This document shows positions 10,078 through 19,733 of a DNA stretch of 64,000 nt, one piece after another. The notes below the pieces were generated by a model. It was not told the DNA's origin, did no database searches, and saw nothing but the letters and a program-made list of their open reading frames with translations. Source of the stretch: PVC group bacterium (GTDB taxonomy: Bacteria; Verrucomicrobiota; Kiritimatiellia; CAIKKV01); NCBI GenBank assembly GCA_945898015.1, contig CAMDGM010000004.1, positions 1 to 64,000 on the forward strand. Reading direction: 5' to 3'. Both the position numbers and the translations under genes were made by a program. Numbering within the stretch: the stretch's first letter is position 1; the number at the start of each line of letters is the position of its first letter.

Positions 10078-11465
10078 TCCCCGCCCTCCTGGAAGAGCGC
10101 AATCGCGATCCGGAAGGTCTCCCGGTTTTTGGTGCGGATCGGGCCCTGTAGTTCGGTGCCGTAAAACAGGGTGGAGGCGTCCAGCGCTTTTTTGAAGTCA
10201 TAGACGGCCTGGGAGGCGGGTGCCTCTCCGGACAGGGCGATCGCTTTTCCCTTTTCGAACGTGATCTGGTTCAACTCGATGCCGGCGGGCATGAGCGAGG
10301 TGATTTCTCGGAGGCATTCCAGGGCGGATCGTGTGATGTCGCCAAACAGGTTCAGCGATTGTACCCGTTTGCGGTTGTCCCGGACGTCCTGGGCGGCCGG
10401 TTTCATGACGGCCAGCTGGGCTTCGAGGCCGGCCAGCCGGCGGGAATGAAATTCCTGCCAACCGAGCACCGCGCCGATGCTGAGAAGCCAGACGCCCAGT
10501 GCCACTCCCGAGGCCGCCGCCAGCCGCTGCTTGATCTGGCGGTTTTTTTCCGCGATCCGCCAGGTGTCCAGGACCAGGTCCAGCCGGACACCGGGGGTGT
10601 CAGCTTCCCGCCGCGCCACTCCCTCGCTCAGCGGACCCAGGGAGTCGAGCGGCTCGGCCTTGACCGGCCAGCCTCCGGCGGCGGTCAGGGCGGCCGGGAG
10701 TTCGGCCGGGGCGTCCGCGGCCATCCAGATGACAAGTTCAGAGATCGGCTGGGATCCGTGCTCCAGTTCGAGCGAGGTCATGGCGGAGGCGGTTTCCTCG
10801 GCAATGTCCTGAGCGAATTCGGCAGGGGACAATCCGTCGATTCGGGCGTGGGACCGGAATAACACGGGAGCGCCGGAATCGGCCACCAGCAGCTCGCAGG
10901 ATTGCGTTTCGGCGATCAGCAGGACCCGTCGGCCAGCTCCCATGATCTCGGGCCGGCGCCGCAGGATGTCCCACCAACCCAGGGTGCTGAGGGTGATCCG
11001 GTCGATCCGCAGCTTGTGCCGGCGAAGGGCGGATCCGATGGACTCCACGACGGATTTCTGGATGGCCGCGATCAGGACACGCGAATCGTTTTCACGGGTT
11101 TCCAGCACGTCGTAGGAATAGGAGACCGTTTCAGGGGGGAACGGGGAAAGGGCGTCGATTTGGAGTTCGACCATACCGGCTAATTCACGGGGCTCGACGG
11201 CGGGGAGGATGACGAGGCGCTGGATGGCGCTGGATCCGGGCAAGACCAGTGTGGCGTGGCGTCCGGGCATGGCGCGAACGGCCGCTTCGAGGGCGGCCTC
11301 CGCTTCGGGCGAAGGGGGCGCCGGCTTGCGCAGGAGATCTTCGCCGTCGGGCAGGGCTTCGCGGCCGGTGGCGTCCAGTTCCCAGCCCTCGCGGCCTTTT
11401 CGCAGGCGCGTCCATTCGATCGAGCTGCTCCGGAGCGCGATCGCCTGATATTCCGGCTTACCCAT
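10074..11465 (-). CDS. gspL: GspL (PilM/PilN-like) type II secretion protein
   Basis: Actin-like ATPase N-domain, central TM helix (LGVWLLSIGAVLGW), PilN-like C-domain; operon context. Confidence 0.7.
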   Translation of the reverse strand: MGKPEYQAIALRSSSIEWTRLRKGREGWELDATGREALPDGEDLLRKPAPPSPEAEAALEAAVRAMPGRHATLVLPGSSAIQRLVILPAVEPRELAGMVELQIDALSPFPPETVSYSYDVLETRENDSRVLIAAIQKSVVESIGSALRRHKLRIDRITLSTLGWWDILRRRPEIMGAGRRVLLIAETQSCELLVADSGAPVLFRSHARIDGLSPAEFAQDIAEETASAMTSLELEHGSQPISELVIWMAADAPAELPAALTAAGGWPVKAEPLDSLGPLSEGVARREADTPGVRLDLVLDTWRIAEKNRQIKQRLAAASGVALGVWLLSIGAVLGWQEFHSRRLAGLEAQLAVMKPAAQDVRDNRKRVQSLNLFGDITRSALECLREITSLMPAGIELNQITFEKGKAIALSGEAPASQAVYDFKKALDASTLFYGTELQGPIRTKNRETFRIAIALFQEGGE

Positions 11466-11474
11466 CCGACTCCT

Positions 11475-12566
11475 TTAAAGCGCGGTCTCTTCCTGCCAGC
11501 GGAGGATGCGGAAGGCGCCCTTGCTCTGTTCGGCGATGCAGGAAACGGTCCAGGTTACATCCCCGACGCGGCCGACGCTGGTGATCCGCAAAATCTGCGA
11601 CTGAGTGGTTATACGGTCTTTCAGCCGATTTCTCAAGTCCGGAAAATCGGAGAAGCGATTAAAGAAGTCTTCGGGGTTTTTATAAGAGGTGTCCTCGTCG
11701 GGGAATTCAGGGTCACCCTCGCGTTCCAGAATGATTTCGGAGGCCATGGGTTCATCGATGTCCAGCGAGAGGGCCATGAGCACCCGCAGGGAGGCGGCGT
11801 TGATGTTGACCTGGCGGCTGCCGTAGGTGGTGAGCAGGTCCGCGATGCCGCTGATCGTCTTGGGCGGCTCATCCGAATGGCCCCGTTCCTCCGGCGTCTC
11901 GAGCGTTCCGCCGTAGAGGTAGGTGTTGGTGAAGCCCTTGATCAGGAGCAACTCGTTCACCGTGTCGAGAGGGGCGTTTTTCGCGCGGTAAGGCTTATCC
12001 TGTTTCAGGTAGTAGTCGTCGCTTTCGGCGCCATCGGGGCAGGGGACATCGTCGGGGTCGATCCAGTCGATGAAGGCGTCGAACAGCTTGGGCCACTCCT
12101 CTTCAGGGATGCCGCCCAGGTCGAAAACCCCCTCCCAGTCGGCCAGCGTCTTGAGTTCGTTGACGTTGATCAGGGAGGGTTCGGGCACGATGGTGAGGTT
12201 CAATTCCCCCTCGCCCAGCGAATCGGTGATGCTGACGACGTTCAGGCCTTCCTTGAGCCGCTTGGCCTGGTCGAACCAGACTTTCTCCGCGTGGGCGTCG
12301 TCGGGGTTTTTCGGGTCGATTTGACTGCTGATGGCAAAGAGGAAACGGGCCTTGTCGATGCCGGACTGGGCAATCTGCTCGGCTTTCAGGCGCTGCCGGT
12401 AAAAACTGGCGATGCGGGATTCGAGCTTCATTTCGTAGGCGAACGAACCGATCATGAGGGAGAGCAAGGCGATGACCCAGACGGCCACGATCAGGGCGGA
12501 ACCGGAGCGGCTCCGACCCCGGGGTCGGGGCCGGCAGGCGGCGGGGCTGGATGCGGGCTGTTTCAT
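11475..12566 (-). CDS. gspK: GspK-like type II secretion minor pseudopilin
   Basis: SALIVAVWVIALLSLMIGSFAYEMKLE N-terminus; VNINAASLRVLMAL helix-hairpin-helix-like segment. Confidence 0.8.
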   Translation of the reverse strand: MKQPASSPAACRPRPRGRSRSGSALIVAVWVIALLSLMIGSFAYEMKLESRIASFYRQRLKAEQIAQSGIDKARFLFAISSQIDPKNPDDAHAEKVWFDQAKRLKEGLNVVSITDSLGEGELNLTIVPEPSLINVNELKTLADWEGVFDLGGIPEEEWPKLFDAFIDWIDPDDVPCPDGAESDDYYLKQDKPYRAKNAPLDTVNELLLIKGFTNTYLYGGTLETPEERGHSDEPPKTISGIADLLTTYGSRQVNINAASLRVLMALSLDIDEPMASEIILEREGDPEFPDEDTSYKNPEDFFNRFSDFPDLRNRLKDRITTQSQILRITSVGRVGDVTWTVSCIAEQSKGAFRILRWQEETAL

Positions 12567-12573
12567 GAGGGGG

Positions 12574-13263
12574 TCACCAGGAGAGCGGCGCGATGGGGAT
12601 GGCGACGATCCGCTCGACTTTGAGCGGTTCTTCGCCCGGTTCAGCGGGTTTGAGGTAGAGGCTCAGATGAAGGTAGGAGGGAATGCTGTTGGTCGGCTCC
12701 CATTCGTCTTCCCAGGAAATTTCGCCGAAGGCATCCACATTGGTGCTGATTTCGCAATCGAACCCCGCCACGGCCGAGGAAAGCAAGGTGAAGGGGGCGT
12801 CCTTGTCGGGATCGAAGTCCTCTTTTTGTCCGAATGGGCGCCAGGATTTGACCGCCGCGCAGGATCGGCCTTTTTCGTCGTCTTCCACCGTGAAGACGAT
12901 CCGGTGGAGGGAGGAGGCCTCGGTGGTGTCGGTGTCCAAGAGGGCGGACCCGGTTTTGACCCAGCTGATCCGGTCCCGGGCCGTGGGCCCGCTGCCGTCA
13001 TTTTCGAGCCAGAATCCGTAGACGGAGGCCGATTGCTTGCCCGCTTTTTTATAGTACGCGGACCGGAGCCCCGAGACGAGCTGATCCAGAATGGCGTCTG
13101 AGTGGTTGAGGTTGGCCGCCGCGGTGGTGCCATCGCGCCAGGCCCGGGAGACGTTGGAGAAGGTCATGACGATCACGGTCATGGCCATAGCGAGGATCGC
13201 CACAGCGATGGTGACTTCAAGCAGGGTGAACCCGGCGCGCCGGACTGGGAGACGTGGCGTCAT
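12574..13263 (-). CDS. gspJ: GspJ-like pseudopilin
   Basis: Prepilin cleavage motif RRAGFTLLEVTIAVAILAM; operon context. Confidence 0.75.
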   Translation of the reverse strand: MTPRLPVRRAGFTLLEVTIAVAILAMAMTVIVMTFSNVSRAWRDGTTAAANLNHSDAILDQLVSGLRSAYYKKAGKQSASVYGFWLENDGSGPTARDRISWVKTGSALLDTDTTEASSLHRIVFTVEDDEKGRSCAAVKSWRPFGQKEDFDPDKDAPFTLLSSAVAGFDCEISTNVDAFGEISWEDEWEPTNSIPSYLHLSLYLKPAEPGEEPLKVERIVAIPIAPLSW

Positions 13264-13667
13264 GGCTGGTCCGCCTCCGGCAGGTCGTTGGTGTAGTAGT
13301 AATAGCGGACCGTTTCTTCGTAGGTATTGCTGCCCCGGCCTTCCCAGGTGACCCGGTTGTGGAGGACGAACAGCCCCACGTCTTCGTAGTCCGGCTGGAC
13401 TTCGGCCACGCGTTTGAACAGGAAACCCGGGAGAATCTCGGTTTCGGGCACTTCCTTGTTCACCAGTTCGTCGTCCTTTTCAACGATGGGAAAGCGCAGT
13501 TCGGCCAATTCCAGGGCGTAGCGGGCCTGATGGTAGGACTTGGAGACGGCGACCAGGGCGAGGCAGCGCGAGGTGGCGGTGGCGAGCGCGGCCACGCCAA
13601 GCCCGAGGATGGCCAGGGCCAGCACGACCTCCAGGAGGGTCAGTCCGATGCGGCTATTTTTCCTCAT
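13260..13667 (-). CDS. gspI: GspI-like pseudopilin
   Basis: RIGLTLLEVVLALAILGLGVAAL; operon context. Confidence 0.7.
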   Translation of the reverse strand: MRKNSRIGLTLLEVVLALAILGLGVAALATATSRCLALVAVSKSYHQARYALELAELRFPIVEKDDELVNKEVPETEILPGFLFKRVAEVQPDYEDVGLFVLHNRVTWEGRGSNTYEETVRYYYYTNDLPEADQP

Positions 13668-14250
13668 GTTCGGCCTCGCCCAGGAAATCGACGGTGATCA
13701 CCGATTCATGGCCATCTTCATCCGCCAGCGTCACTTCATAGGGCGTGCAGGTGCCGTTGGTCTTGTACCGGACGGATGCCGGCCCTGCCTCTTCCGTGCC
13801 CGGATCGTCCCCGCGTGCGAGTTTCTTTACGATCACGCCGTCCAGTTTCCGGGCCAGGCCCCGGGGGGGAGAGGCCGGCGTGGCCGGTGTGCTGTCGGGC
13901 GGCCGGTTGGTGGCGAGGGTCTCAAAATCGGGCGTATTGGTGATGGCGGCCAGCTGATGGCGGGTGTAGACCTGAGCAACCGTTGTTTTGAGGGGCGGTC
14001 CTTCTTCGACGTTGATCTGGCTGCCGCCGAGGGTGAAGACCAGGTTCATGGGCCGCTGGCGCGAGACGGCCATGGTGTGGGCATACCGGCCGCAGGCCAT
14101 GACGGTTCGCGTGGCTTGCCGGAGGCGCTGGCCCTGAAGGGATTTTACAAACGCCGGCGTCGCGATGGCAGCCACGAAGCCGATGATCACCGTCACGAGC
14201 AGGACCTCGATCAGGGTGAACCCGTTTTTAGTTCGTGATGTCATCCGCAC
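13654..14250 (-). CDS. gspH: GspH-like pseudopilin
   Basis: KNGFTLIEVLLVTVIIGFVAAIATP; operon context. Confidence 0.75.
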   Translation of the reverse strand: MRMTSRTKNGFTLIEVLLVTVIIGFVAAIATPAFVKSLQGQRLRQATRTVMACGRYAHTMAVSRQRPMNLVFTLGGSQINVEEGPPLKTTVAQVYTRHQLAAITNTPDFETLATNRPPDSTPATPASPPRGLARKLDGVIVKKLARGDDPGTEEAGPASVRYKTNGTCTPYEVTLADEDGHESVITVDFLGEAEHEEK

Positions 14251-14620
14251 TGCCCATCACCTCGTCGGGCCCCCCCGAGACGATCGAGTAGCTTCCGTCC
14301 GTTTGGTTGGGCGTGTAGGTGAAGTCTTTTCCCCAGCCGTCTTTAGGCAGGGATTTGGCGTTTTTGAGGTAGGGGAGCAGGTCCTGCAGCGAGGGCGGCA
14401 GCTTGGCGCTGTGATCGAGCATATAGGAGTCGATGGCGGTGTCCATGGCCGAGATCGTTCCGCGGGTGGCGTTGATTTGCGCTTTTCCGAGGTTATGACC
14501 CAGTTTGGGCACGGCCACGGCCGCGAGAATGCCGATAATGACCACCACCAGCATGATTTCAATGAGGGTGAAGCCGGAGCGGCGTCGAGGGGTTTGATTC
14601 GTCATGGCAGTTCCTTCCAA
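14228..14620 (-). CDS. gspG: Type II secretion major pseudopilin
   Basis: RRRSGFTLIEIMLVVVIIGILAAVAVPKL and C-terminal DGWGKDFTYTP...GADDI-like end typical of GspG. Confidence 0.92.
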   Translation of the reverse strand: MEGTAMTNQTPRRRSGFTLIEIMLVVVIIGILAAVAVPKLGHNLGKAQINATRGTISAMDTAIDSYMLDHSAKLPPSLQDLLPYLKNAKSLPKDGWGKDFTYTPNQTDGSYSIVSGGPDEVMGSADDITN

Positions 14621-14682
14621 CTCGATTTATATTGGACAACTATAAGGCAAGTGAAAGCCCGGGGCAAGCCCCGTTTCCCGGC

Positions 14683-15969
14683 TCAGGCGCCCAGGCCGCT
14701 GGTCATTTCGAAGACGGCCATGAGCATGGAGATGGCCACGAATCCGACGAGGGCCGCAATGACGACGATCATGATGGGTTCCAGGAGGGTGGTGAAGATC
14801 TTGATGCTTCGGTCCAGCTCGTTTTCGTAGCGGTTGGCGATGTGGAGCAGGGAGCCGGACACGTCGCCGGTCTGCTCGCCCACGGCCAGCATGTCGGTGA
14901 TCATGGGGGGGAAAATGCCGCCGGCGGCGAGCGGCTTGGAGATGGTGGTGCCGTCGGTGACGCGTTCGCGGGCATTGTGGATTTCACGGGCCAGCACGTC
15001 GTTGCCGATGATCCGTTCGACGATGGCCAGCGATTGCAGCACGGGCACCCCGTTGGCGAGGAGCGTGCTGAGGGTGCGGGCGAACTGGGCAAAGGCGCTG
15101 GCCTGGACAATGCTGCGGATCACCGGGAGCTTGAGCTGGGTCTGGTGCCACCAGAGCCGCCCCTTTTCCGAGGCCAGGTACCGGCGGATCAGGACGCCGG
15201 CAATCACGAGCAGGGCGAGGATCAACAGGCCGTAGCGTTTGCAGATCATGCTGAAATCGATGAGAATCCGGGTGGGCAGGGGAAGCGTCCCTTTGAGTTC
15301 CTCGAAGATGATGGCGAACCGCGGGATCACGAACACCATCGAGAAAATGAGCGTGCCCATGCCCATCAGCATGACGATCGAGGGATACACCAGGGCCATG
15401 GCGACCTTTTCCTTAACCTCCTTGATGCGTTCGTAATGCGTGACCAGCCGCTGTAGCACGTCGGTCAGCGTGCCGCTGGCCTCGCCGGCCTGGATCATGG
15501 AAATATAGAAGGACGGGAAGGAGTCGGCGTGTTCCGCCAGCGCGTCGGACAGGGCCAGGCCGCGGTTGATTTCGTCGCGGATGGCGGCCACGAGCGGATG
15601 CTCGTCCCCCTCCTGGCCGCGCCGGGCGAGGGTGTTGAGGGCCTGGCTCAGCTTCATGCCCGAGGCCAGGAGGTCGGCCAGTTCGCGGGAGAAGATGAGC
15701 ATCTCAGTGTAGGTGAAGCGCATTTTCCGGGCCGGCGGCGTGAAATGGAGGATTTGCCGCCAGGATCGGGGGCGCTTTGCCGGGGCGGTGGCGGGGCCCC
15801 CGCCTTTGGCCGGGGGTTTGGCTGCCGCCGCGCCGTCTTCGGTCACGGACACGGGCACGGACCCGGCGGCCTGCAATTTTTGCAGCACGGTCCGGCGGTC
15901 GGGGGCGTCCATGACGCCTTCGGATTTCTCTCCGGTCCGGGAGCGGGCGGTGTAGGTGAAGCGGGGCAT
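14683..15969 (-). CDS. gspF: Type II secretion inner-membrane platform protein
   Basis: MPRFTYTARSRTGEKSEGVMDAPDR...FSRELADLLASGMKLSQAL; C-terminal EPIMIVVIAALVGFVAISMLMAVFEM. Confidence 0.93.
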   Translation of the reverse strand: MPRFTYTARSRTGEKSEGVMDAPDRRTVLQKLQAAGSVPVSVTEDGAAAAKPPAKGGGPATAPAKRPRSWRQILHFTPPARKMRFTYTEMLIFSRELADLLASGMKLSQALNTLARRGQEGDEHPLVAAIRDEINRGLALSDALAEHADSFPSFYISMIQAGEASGTLTDVLQRLVTHYERIKEVKEKVAMALVYPSIVMLMGMGTLIFSMVFVIPRFAIIFEELKGTLPLPTRILIDFSMICKRYGLLILALLVIAGVLIRRYLASEKGRLWWHQTQLKLPVIRSIVQASAFAQFARTLSTLLANGVPVLQSLAIVERIIGNDVLAREIHNARERVTDGTTISKPLAAGGIFPPMITDMLAVGEQTGDVSGSLLHIANRYENELDRSIKIFTTLLEPIMIVVIAALVGFVAISMLMAVFEMTSGLGA

Positions 15970-15972
15970 GGT

Positions 15973-17670
15973 CTACTCGGTTTCCTCGGTCACGCGCAAG
16001 ACTTCCTCGACCGTCGTGGTGCCGTCGAAGACTTTCGCCCAGCCGTCCTCGCGCAGGGTGCGCATGCCGTCGGCAATGGCCCGCTGCTTCAGGGCGGAGA
16101 CGGGCGCCCGGGAAACGATGAGCGGTTCGATGGCGTCGTTCACCGCGAGCACTTCGAAGATGCCGAGGCGGCCCCGGAACCCCGTGTGGCGGCATTTTTC
16201 GCAGCCGTTGGCCTCGTAGATCCGGGCCTTCAGCCGGGCCTCGGGATCGAGATGGAGCTCGGCGGCCAGCGCCTCGTCCACGGCCACCGGCTTGCGGCAG
16301 GCGGGGCAGAGGCGGCGCACCAGTCGCTGGGCGATGATGCCTTCGAGGGAGGAGGCCACCAGGAAGGGCTCCACCCCCATGTCGATCAGGCGGGTGACCG
16401 CGCCCGCCGAATCGTTTGTGTGCAGGGTGCTGAGCACCAGATGGCCGGTGAGCGAGGCCCGGATGGCCATTTCGGCGGTTTCGAAGTCGCGGATTTCACC
16501 CACCATGATGATGTCGGGATCCTGGCGCAGGATGTGGCGCAGGGCCGTGGCGAAGGTGAGCCCGATTTCCTGCCGGACCTGGATCTGGTTGATCCCGGCC
16601 ATTTCATATTCGATCGGATCCTCCACGGTGATGATGCGGTCTTCCACCGAATTGATTTCGTGGAGAAAGGCGTAGAGGGAGGTGGACTTGCCCGAGCCGG
16701 TGGGGCCGGTGACGAGCAGGATGCCGTTGGGCCGGCGGATCATCTTTTCGATGAGCCCGCGGTCCCGGGGGTTGAACCCCAGCTCCGGCAGCCCGATGTG
16801 CTGCTTGCCGCGCAAGAGCAGGCGGAGGGAGACGCTTTCGCCGTAGACCGTGGGCATGGTGGAGACTCGGATGTCGATGTCCTCGCCGCGGATGCGCAGG
16901 CCGATGCGGCCGTCCTGGGGAAGCCGCTTTTCGGCGATGTCCATGGTGGCCATGACCTTGATGCGCGAGAGAATGGCGGCCTGGAAGCGCATCAGCTGCG
17001 GGGGCAGCGGGGTGGCGTGCAGCACGCCGTCGATGCGGTACCGGATGCGCAGCTCCTTCTCCATGGGCTCGAAATGGATGTCCGTGGCCCGTTCCTGATA
17101 GGCTTCCCAGATGATCTGGTTCACGAACTTGACGATGGAGGCTTCCTGGTCGTCCTCGTTCAGCTCGGTCTTGAACTTGGCGGCGTCGTCCTCGACCTCG
17201 ATGCGGTTGTCCTGGATGAGCTGTTCGACGGTTTCGGCGCCGACCCCGTAGCGTTTCTTGGCGGTGCGGGCGATGTCGGAGGAGGCGGCCAGCACCAGCC
17301 TCACGCGCATGCCGGAGGCGAGGCGGAGGGAGTCGGTCAGGCCGGGGGTGAACGGGTCGCTGGCGGCGACGAGCAGGGCGCCGTTTTCGATGGCCAGGGG
17401 CAGGACGTTGTGCTGGAAGACCGCCTTGGTGGGCAGTTTTTCGAGCACGGCGGTTTCAATGGTGGCGGCGTCCAGTTCGCGGTAGGGCAGGTTGAGGGCG
17501 CGGGCCAGGGCGGCCAGGTATTCGGGCTCGGAGGCGACCCCCTCGGCGACCACGGTGGCGGTGATGCCCTGCCCGGATTGAACGCTTTTTTCGAGCACGG
17601 TGGCGATCTGTTCGGGCTTGAACAGCTCCGTGCGCTGGAGAATGGCCGCAAGGCTGGAAGGGACTGTCAT
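15973..17670 (-). CDS. gspE: Type II secretion ATPase
   Basis: Walker A GPTGSGKSTSLYAFL, EDPIEYEMAGINQIQV, LRQDPDIIMVGEIRDFETAEMAIRASLTGHLVLSTLHTNDS, CPAC...CEKC zinc motif. Confidence 0.95.
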   Translation of the reverse strand: MTVPSSLAAILQRTELFKPEQIATVLEKSVQSGQGITATVVAEGVASEPEYLAALARALNLPYRELDAATIETAVLEKLPTKAVFQHNVLPLAIENGALLVAASDPFTPGLTDSLRLASGMRVRLVLAASSDIARTAKKRYGVGAETVEQLIQDNRIEVEDDAAKFKTELNEDDQEASIVKFVNQIIWEAYQERATDIHFEPMEKELRIRYRIDGVLHATPLPPQLMRFQAAILSRIKVMATMDIAEKRLPQDGRIGLRIRGEDIDIRVSTMPTVYGESVSLRLLLRGKQHIGLPELGFNPRDRGLIEKMIRRPNGILLVTGPTGSGKSTSLYAFLHEINSVEDRIITVEDPIEYEMAGINQIQVRQEIGLTFATALRHILRQDPDIIMVGEIRDFETAEMAIRASLTGHLVLSTLHTNDSAGAVTRLIDMGVEPFLVASSLEGIIAQRLVRRLCPACRKPVAVDEALAAELHLDPEARLKARIYEANGCEKCRHTGFRGRLGIFEVLAVNDAIEPLIVSRAPVSALKQRAIADGMRTLREDGWAKVFDGTTTVEEVLRVTEETE

Positions 17671-18020
17671 AGCGGGTTATCATAGACCTTGCCGCAGGCC
17701 GCTTCAACCTTTTTTCCCGGTCTTGCGCGAGCGTTCTTCTCTTCTGGAGGGCGGCGGGCCTCCGCCGCCGTCTGGGTAGTGCGAGGCGTCCCTGCCGAGC
17801 CGCATGGCGGGTGTTTTGGCGGGTTGTGCCCCGCGAAAAAGCCCTCTGGATTTATTTATGGTGAGCCTGTGGATCTATCCCGGTGTTCATGCTGGCTGGC
17901 GAGTTCACCCGAGTGAGCTTTGTAGCAACATGCTGGGCAGCATATAGTTGCGTTAAAAAAGGTCACGCCACTTTTCGCTTTTTGTCCGTTACGGCGTTGT
18001 CTTCACGCTATCTTTATGCG

Positions 18021-18054
18021 TTGACATACATATGTGATATGCTAGTATGCGTTT
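18021..18054 (+). promoter_or_regulatory. Promoter/operator of first TA module
   Basis: TTGACA 18021-18026, 16-nt spacer, TAGTAT 18043-18048; palindrome ACATATGT in spacer; direct repeat TATGCGTT at 18015 and 18046. Confidence 0.55.
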
Positions 18055-18327
18055 ATGAGAACAACAATGGAACTGGATGACGATTTGGTTCAGGAGTTGA
18101 GAGATCGTTTGAGTCGAGAGGGCGGATCGTTGCGAAAGGCGCTGAATTCGGCCCTGCGAAAAGGGCTATACGACTCCGGTCGCCAATCACAGCCGGCGCC
18201 CTATCGCTGTCCGAGCGTGCATATGGGCATGCTGGTATCGCCGGGAATCGACCTTGACAAGGCCCTTGCGCTGGCGGCTGCCTTGGAAGACGCGGAGACG
18301 GCCGGGGAACTCGAGAGGCGGAAGTAG
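18055..18327 (+). CDS. VapB-like antitoxin
   Basis: MRTTMELDDDLVQELRDRLSREGGSLRKALNSALRKGL; directly followed by PIN-domain toxin. Confidence 0.75.
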   Translation: MRTTMELDDDLVQELRDRLSREGGSLRKALNSALRKGLYDSGRQSQPAPYRCPSVHMGMLVSPGIDLDKALALAAALEDAETAGELERRK

Positions 18328-18332
18328 CGGAC

Positions 18333-18764
18333 TTGAAACTCATCGACCTCAACCTTCTGTTATATGCCGTCAACGCCGACAGCGTCCAGCATGACCAGGC
18401 CCGCACGTGGCTGGAGACGGTGTTGTCCGCCAACGAACCGATTGGGTTTCCGTGGATGGTGCTGCTCGGGTTTCTCCGCGTCTCCACCCATCCCCGCATT
18501 TTGGCGAACCCGCTATCTCCGGGCCAGGCCATGGAGATTGTGGATGGCTGGCTGGCATTGCCGTGCGCGCGGATCCTGGCGCCACGAGAAGCGCATTGGC
18601 GAATTCTGAGAACGCTGCTTGAGGCAACGGGGACGGCGGGCAATCTCACTACGGACGCCCATTTGGCGGCGCTGGCGATCGAGAACGGGTGCGAGCTATG
18701 CTCGACCGACAGCGACTTCCATCGCTTTCCCGCGCTTCGCTGGGTCAATCCGCTGGCGAAATAG
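18333..18764 (+). CDS. VapC-like PIN-domain ribonuclease toxin (TTG start)
   Basis: LKLIDLNLLLYAVNADS..., ...TDAHLAALAIENGCELCSTDSDFHRFPALRWVNPL PIN motifs. Confidence 0.85.
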   Translation: MKLIDLNLLLYAVNADSVQHDQARTWLETVLSANEPIGFPWMVLLGFLRVSTHPRILANPLSPGQAMEIVDGWLALPCARILAPREAHWRILRTLLEATGTAGNLTTDAHLAALAIENGCELCSTDSDFHRFPALRWVNPLAK

Positions 18765-18802
18765 TAGAAGACAGAGGCCATTCGGCCATGCGCCCTTTAC
18801 CG

Positions 18803-18857
18803 AATATGCCAAAATGGCATATTGACACCATTTTCATGTAGATGTAATAATTTAAGC
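18803..18857 (+). promoter_or_regulatory. Promoter/operator of second TA module
   Basis: Perfect 8-bp inverted repeat AATATGCC-AAAAT-GGCATATT (18803-18823) overlapping TTGACA 18822-18827; 18-nt spacer; AATAAT 18846-18851. Confidence 0.6.
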
Positions 18858-19154
18858 ATGATCAGAACACAGATACAATTGCCGGATGAGTTATATCGCG
18901 AGGTGAAGCGCGTCGCCGCCGAGCGCGAGATGTCGCTGGCTGAACTAGTGCGGCGGGGGCTGGAGACCATCCTGAGCCGTTTTCCCTCACATCCTGAATC
19001 ACGCGCCACCTGGGAGTTGCCCAAACCCCGGCCGCTGGGGGGTGATGCGTTCTTCGAAAATCGGGATTGGCGTTACGATATTAACGAAGGGCGCGGAGTG
19101 GTGCGCGAGAAACCTTCAAACTACCGTACCCGGCGAAAGAGCGGAACGACATGA
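18858..19154 (+). CDS. Ribbon-helix-helix (CopG/VapB-like) antitoxin
   Basis: MIRTQIQLPDELYREVKRVAAEREMSLAELVRRGLE; 4-nt ATGA overlap with downstream PIN toxin. Confidence 0.85.
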   Translation: MIRTQIQLPDELYREVKRVAAEREMSLAELVRRGLETILSRFPSHPESRATWELPKPRPLGGDAFFENRDWRYDINEGRGVVREKPSNYRTRRKSGTT

Positions 19155-19597
19155 TGTCGTGCGATACCAACGTTCTATTCGCCGTGCTCGACAGCGAGTC
19201 CGCTCATCATGCGGCAGCCATCGCCTATCTGAATGGCGTGAGAGAGTCCGAGCAGTTTGGTCTCTGCGAGTTGGTGCTGGTTGAACTTTATGGACTTTTG
19301 CGCAACCCCACCGTTTCTAAACACCCGCTAAACGGAGCCGAAGCGGCGCGTGCCATTCAGCAATTCCGATCTCACCCGACGTGGTTGATTCTGGACTACC
19401 CGGGACCCCAGGCGGGGGTCATGAGCCGGTTGTGGGAACTTGCCGCAAAGGCGGATTTCCCGTACCGGAAGGTCTACGATGCGCGCCTGGCCTTGACGTT
19501 GCGGCATCACGGCGTCACCGAATTCGCGACGTGCAACGTGAAGGATTTTCAGGGGTTTGGCTTCAAGAGAGTCTGGAACCCCCTGGCGGCGGGGTAA
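19151..19597 (+). CDS. VapC-like PIN-domain toxin
   Basis: MMSCDTNVLFAVLDSESAHHAAAIAYL...YDARLALTLRHHGVTEFATCNVKDFQGFGF. Confidence 0.88.
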   Translation: MMSCDTNVLFAVLDSESAHHAAAIAYLNGVRESEQFGLCELVLVELYGLLRNPTVSKHPLNGAEAARAIQQFRSHPTWLILDYPGPQAGVMSRLWELAAKADFPYRKVYDARLALTLRHHGVTEFATCNVKDFQGFGFKRVWNPLAAG

Positions 19598-19733
19598 TCA
19601 AGGTTCTATGGCGGACAGGCGAGTGCGCAGGACATGCATCGTGGCTAGGTTGTTTATGCGCTGACCCCATTTTGCCTACCCCATTTCCTTGACCCGCGGG
19701 TCATTCCGATATAAATAGAAACGGATAGGACGA

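Noticed and set aside
15529-17685. 718-aa plus-strand ORF opposite gspE/gspF
   Set aside because: Same antisense GC-bias artefact; opposite strand has full GspE/GspF motifs.
19640-19725. CTGACCCCATTTTGCCTACCCCATTTCC-like sequence considered as an IS scar
   Set aside because: No inverted repeat, TSD or transposase fragment adjacent; insufficient evidence.
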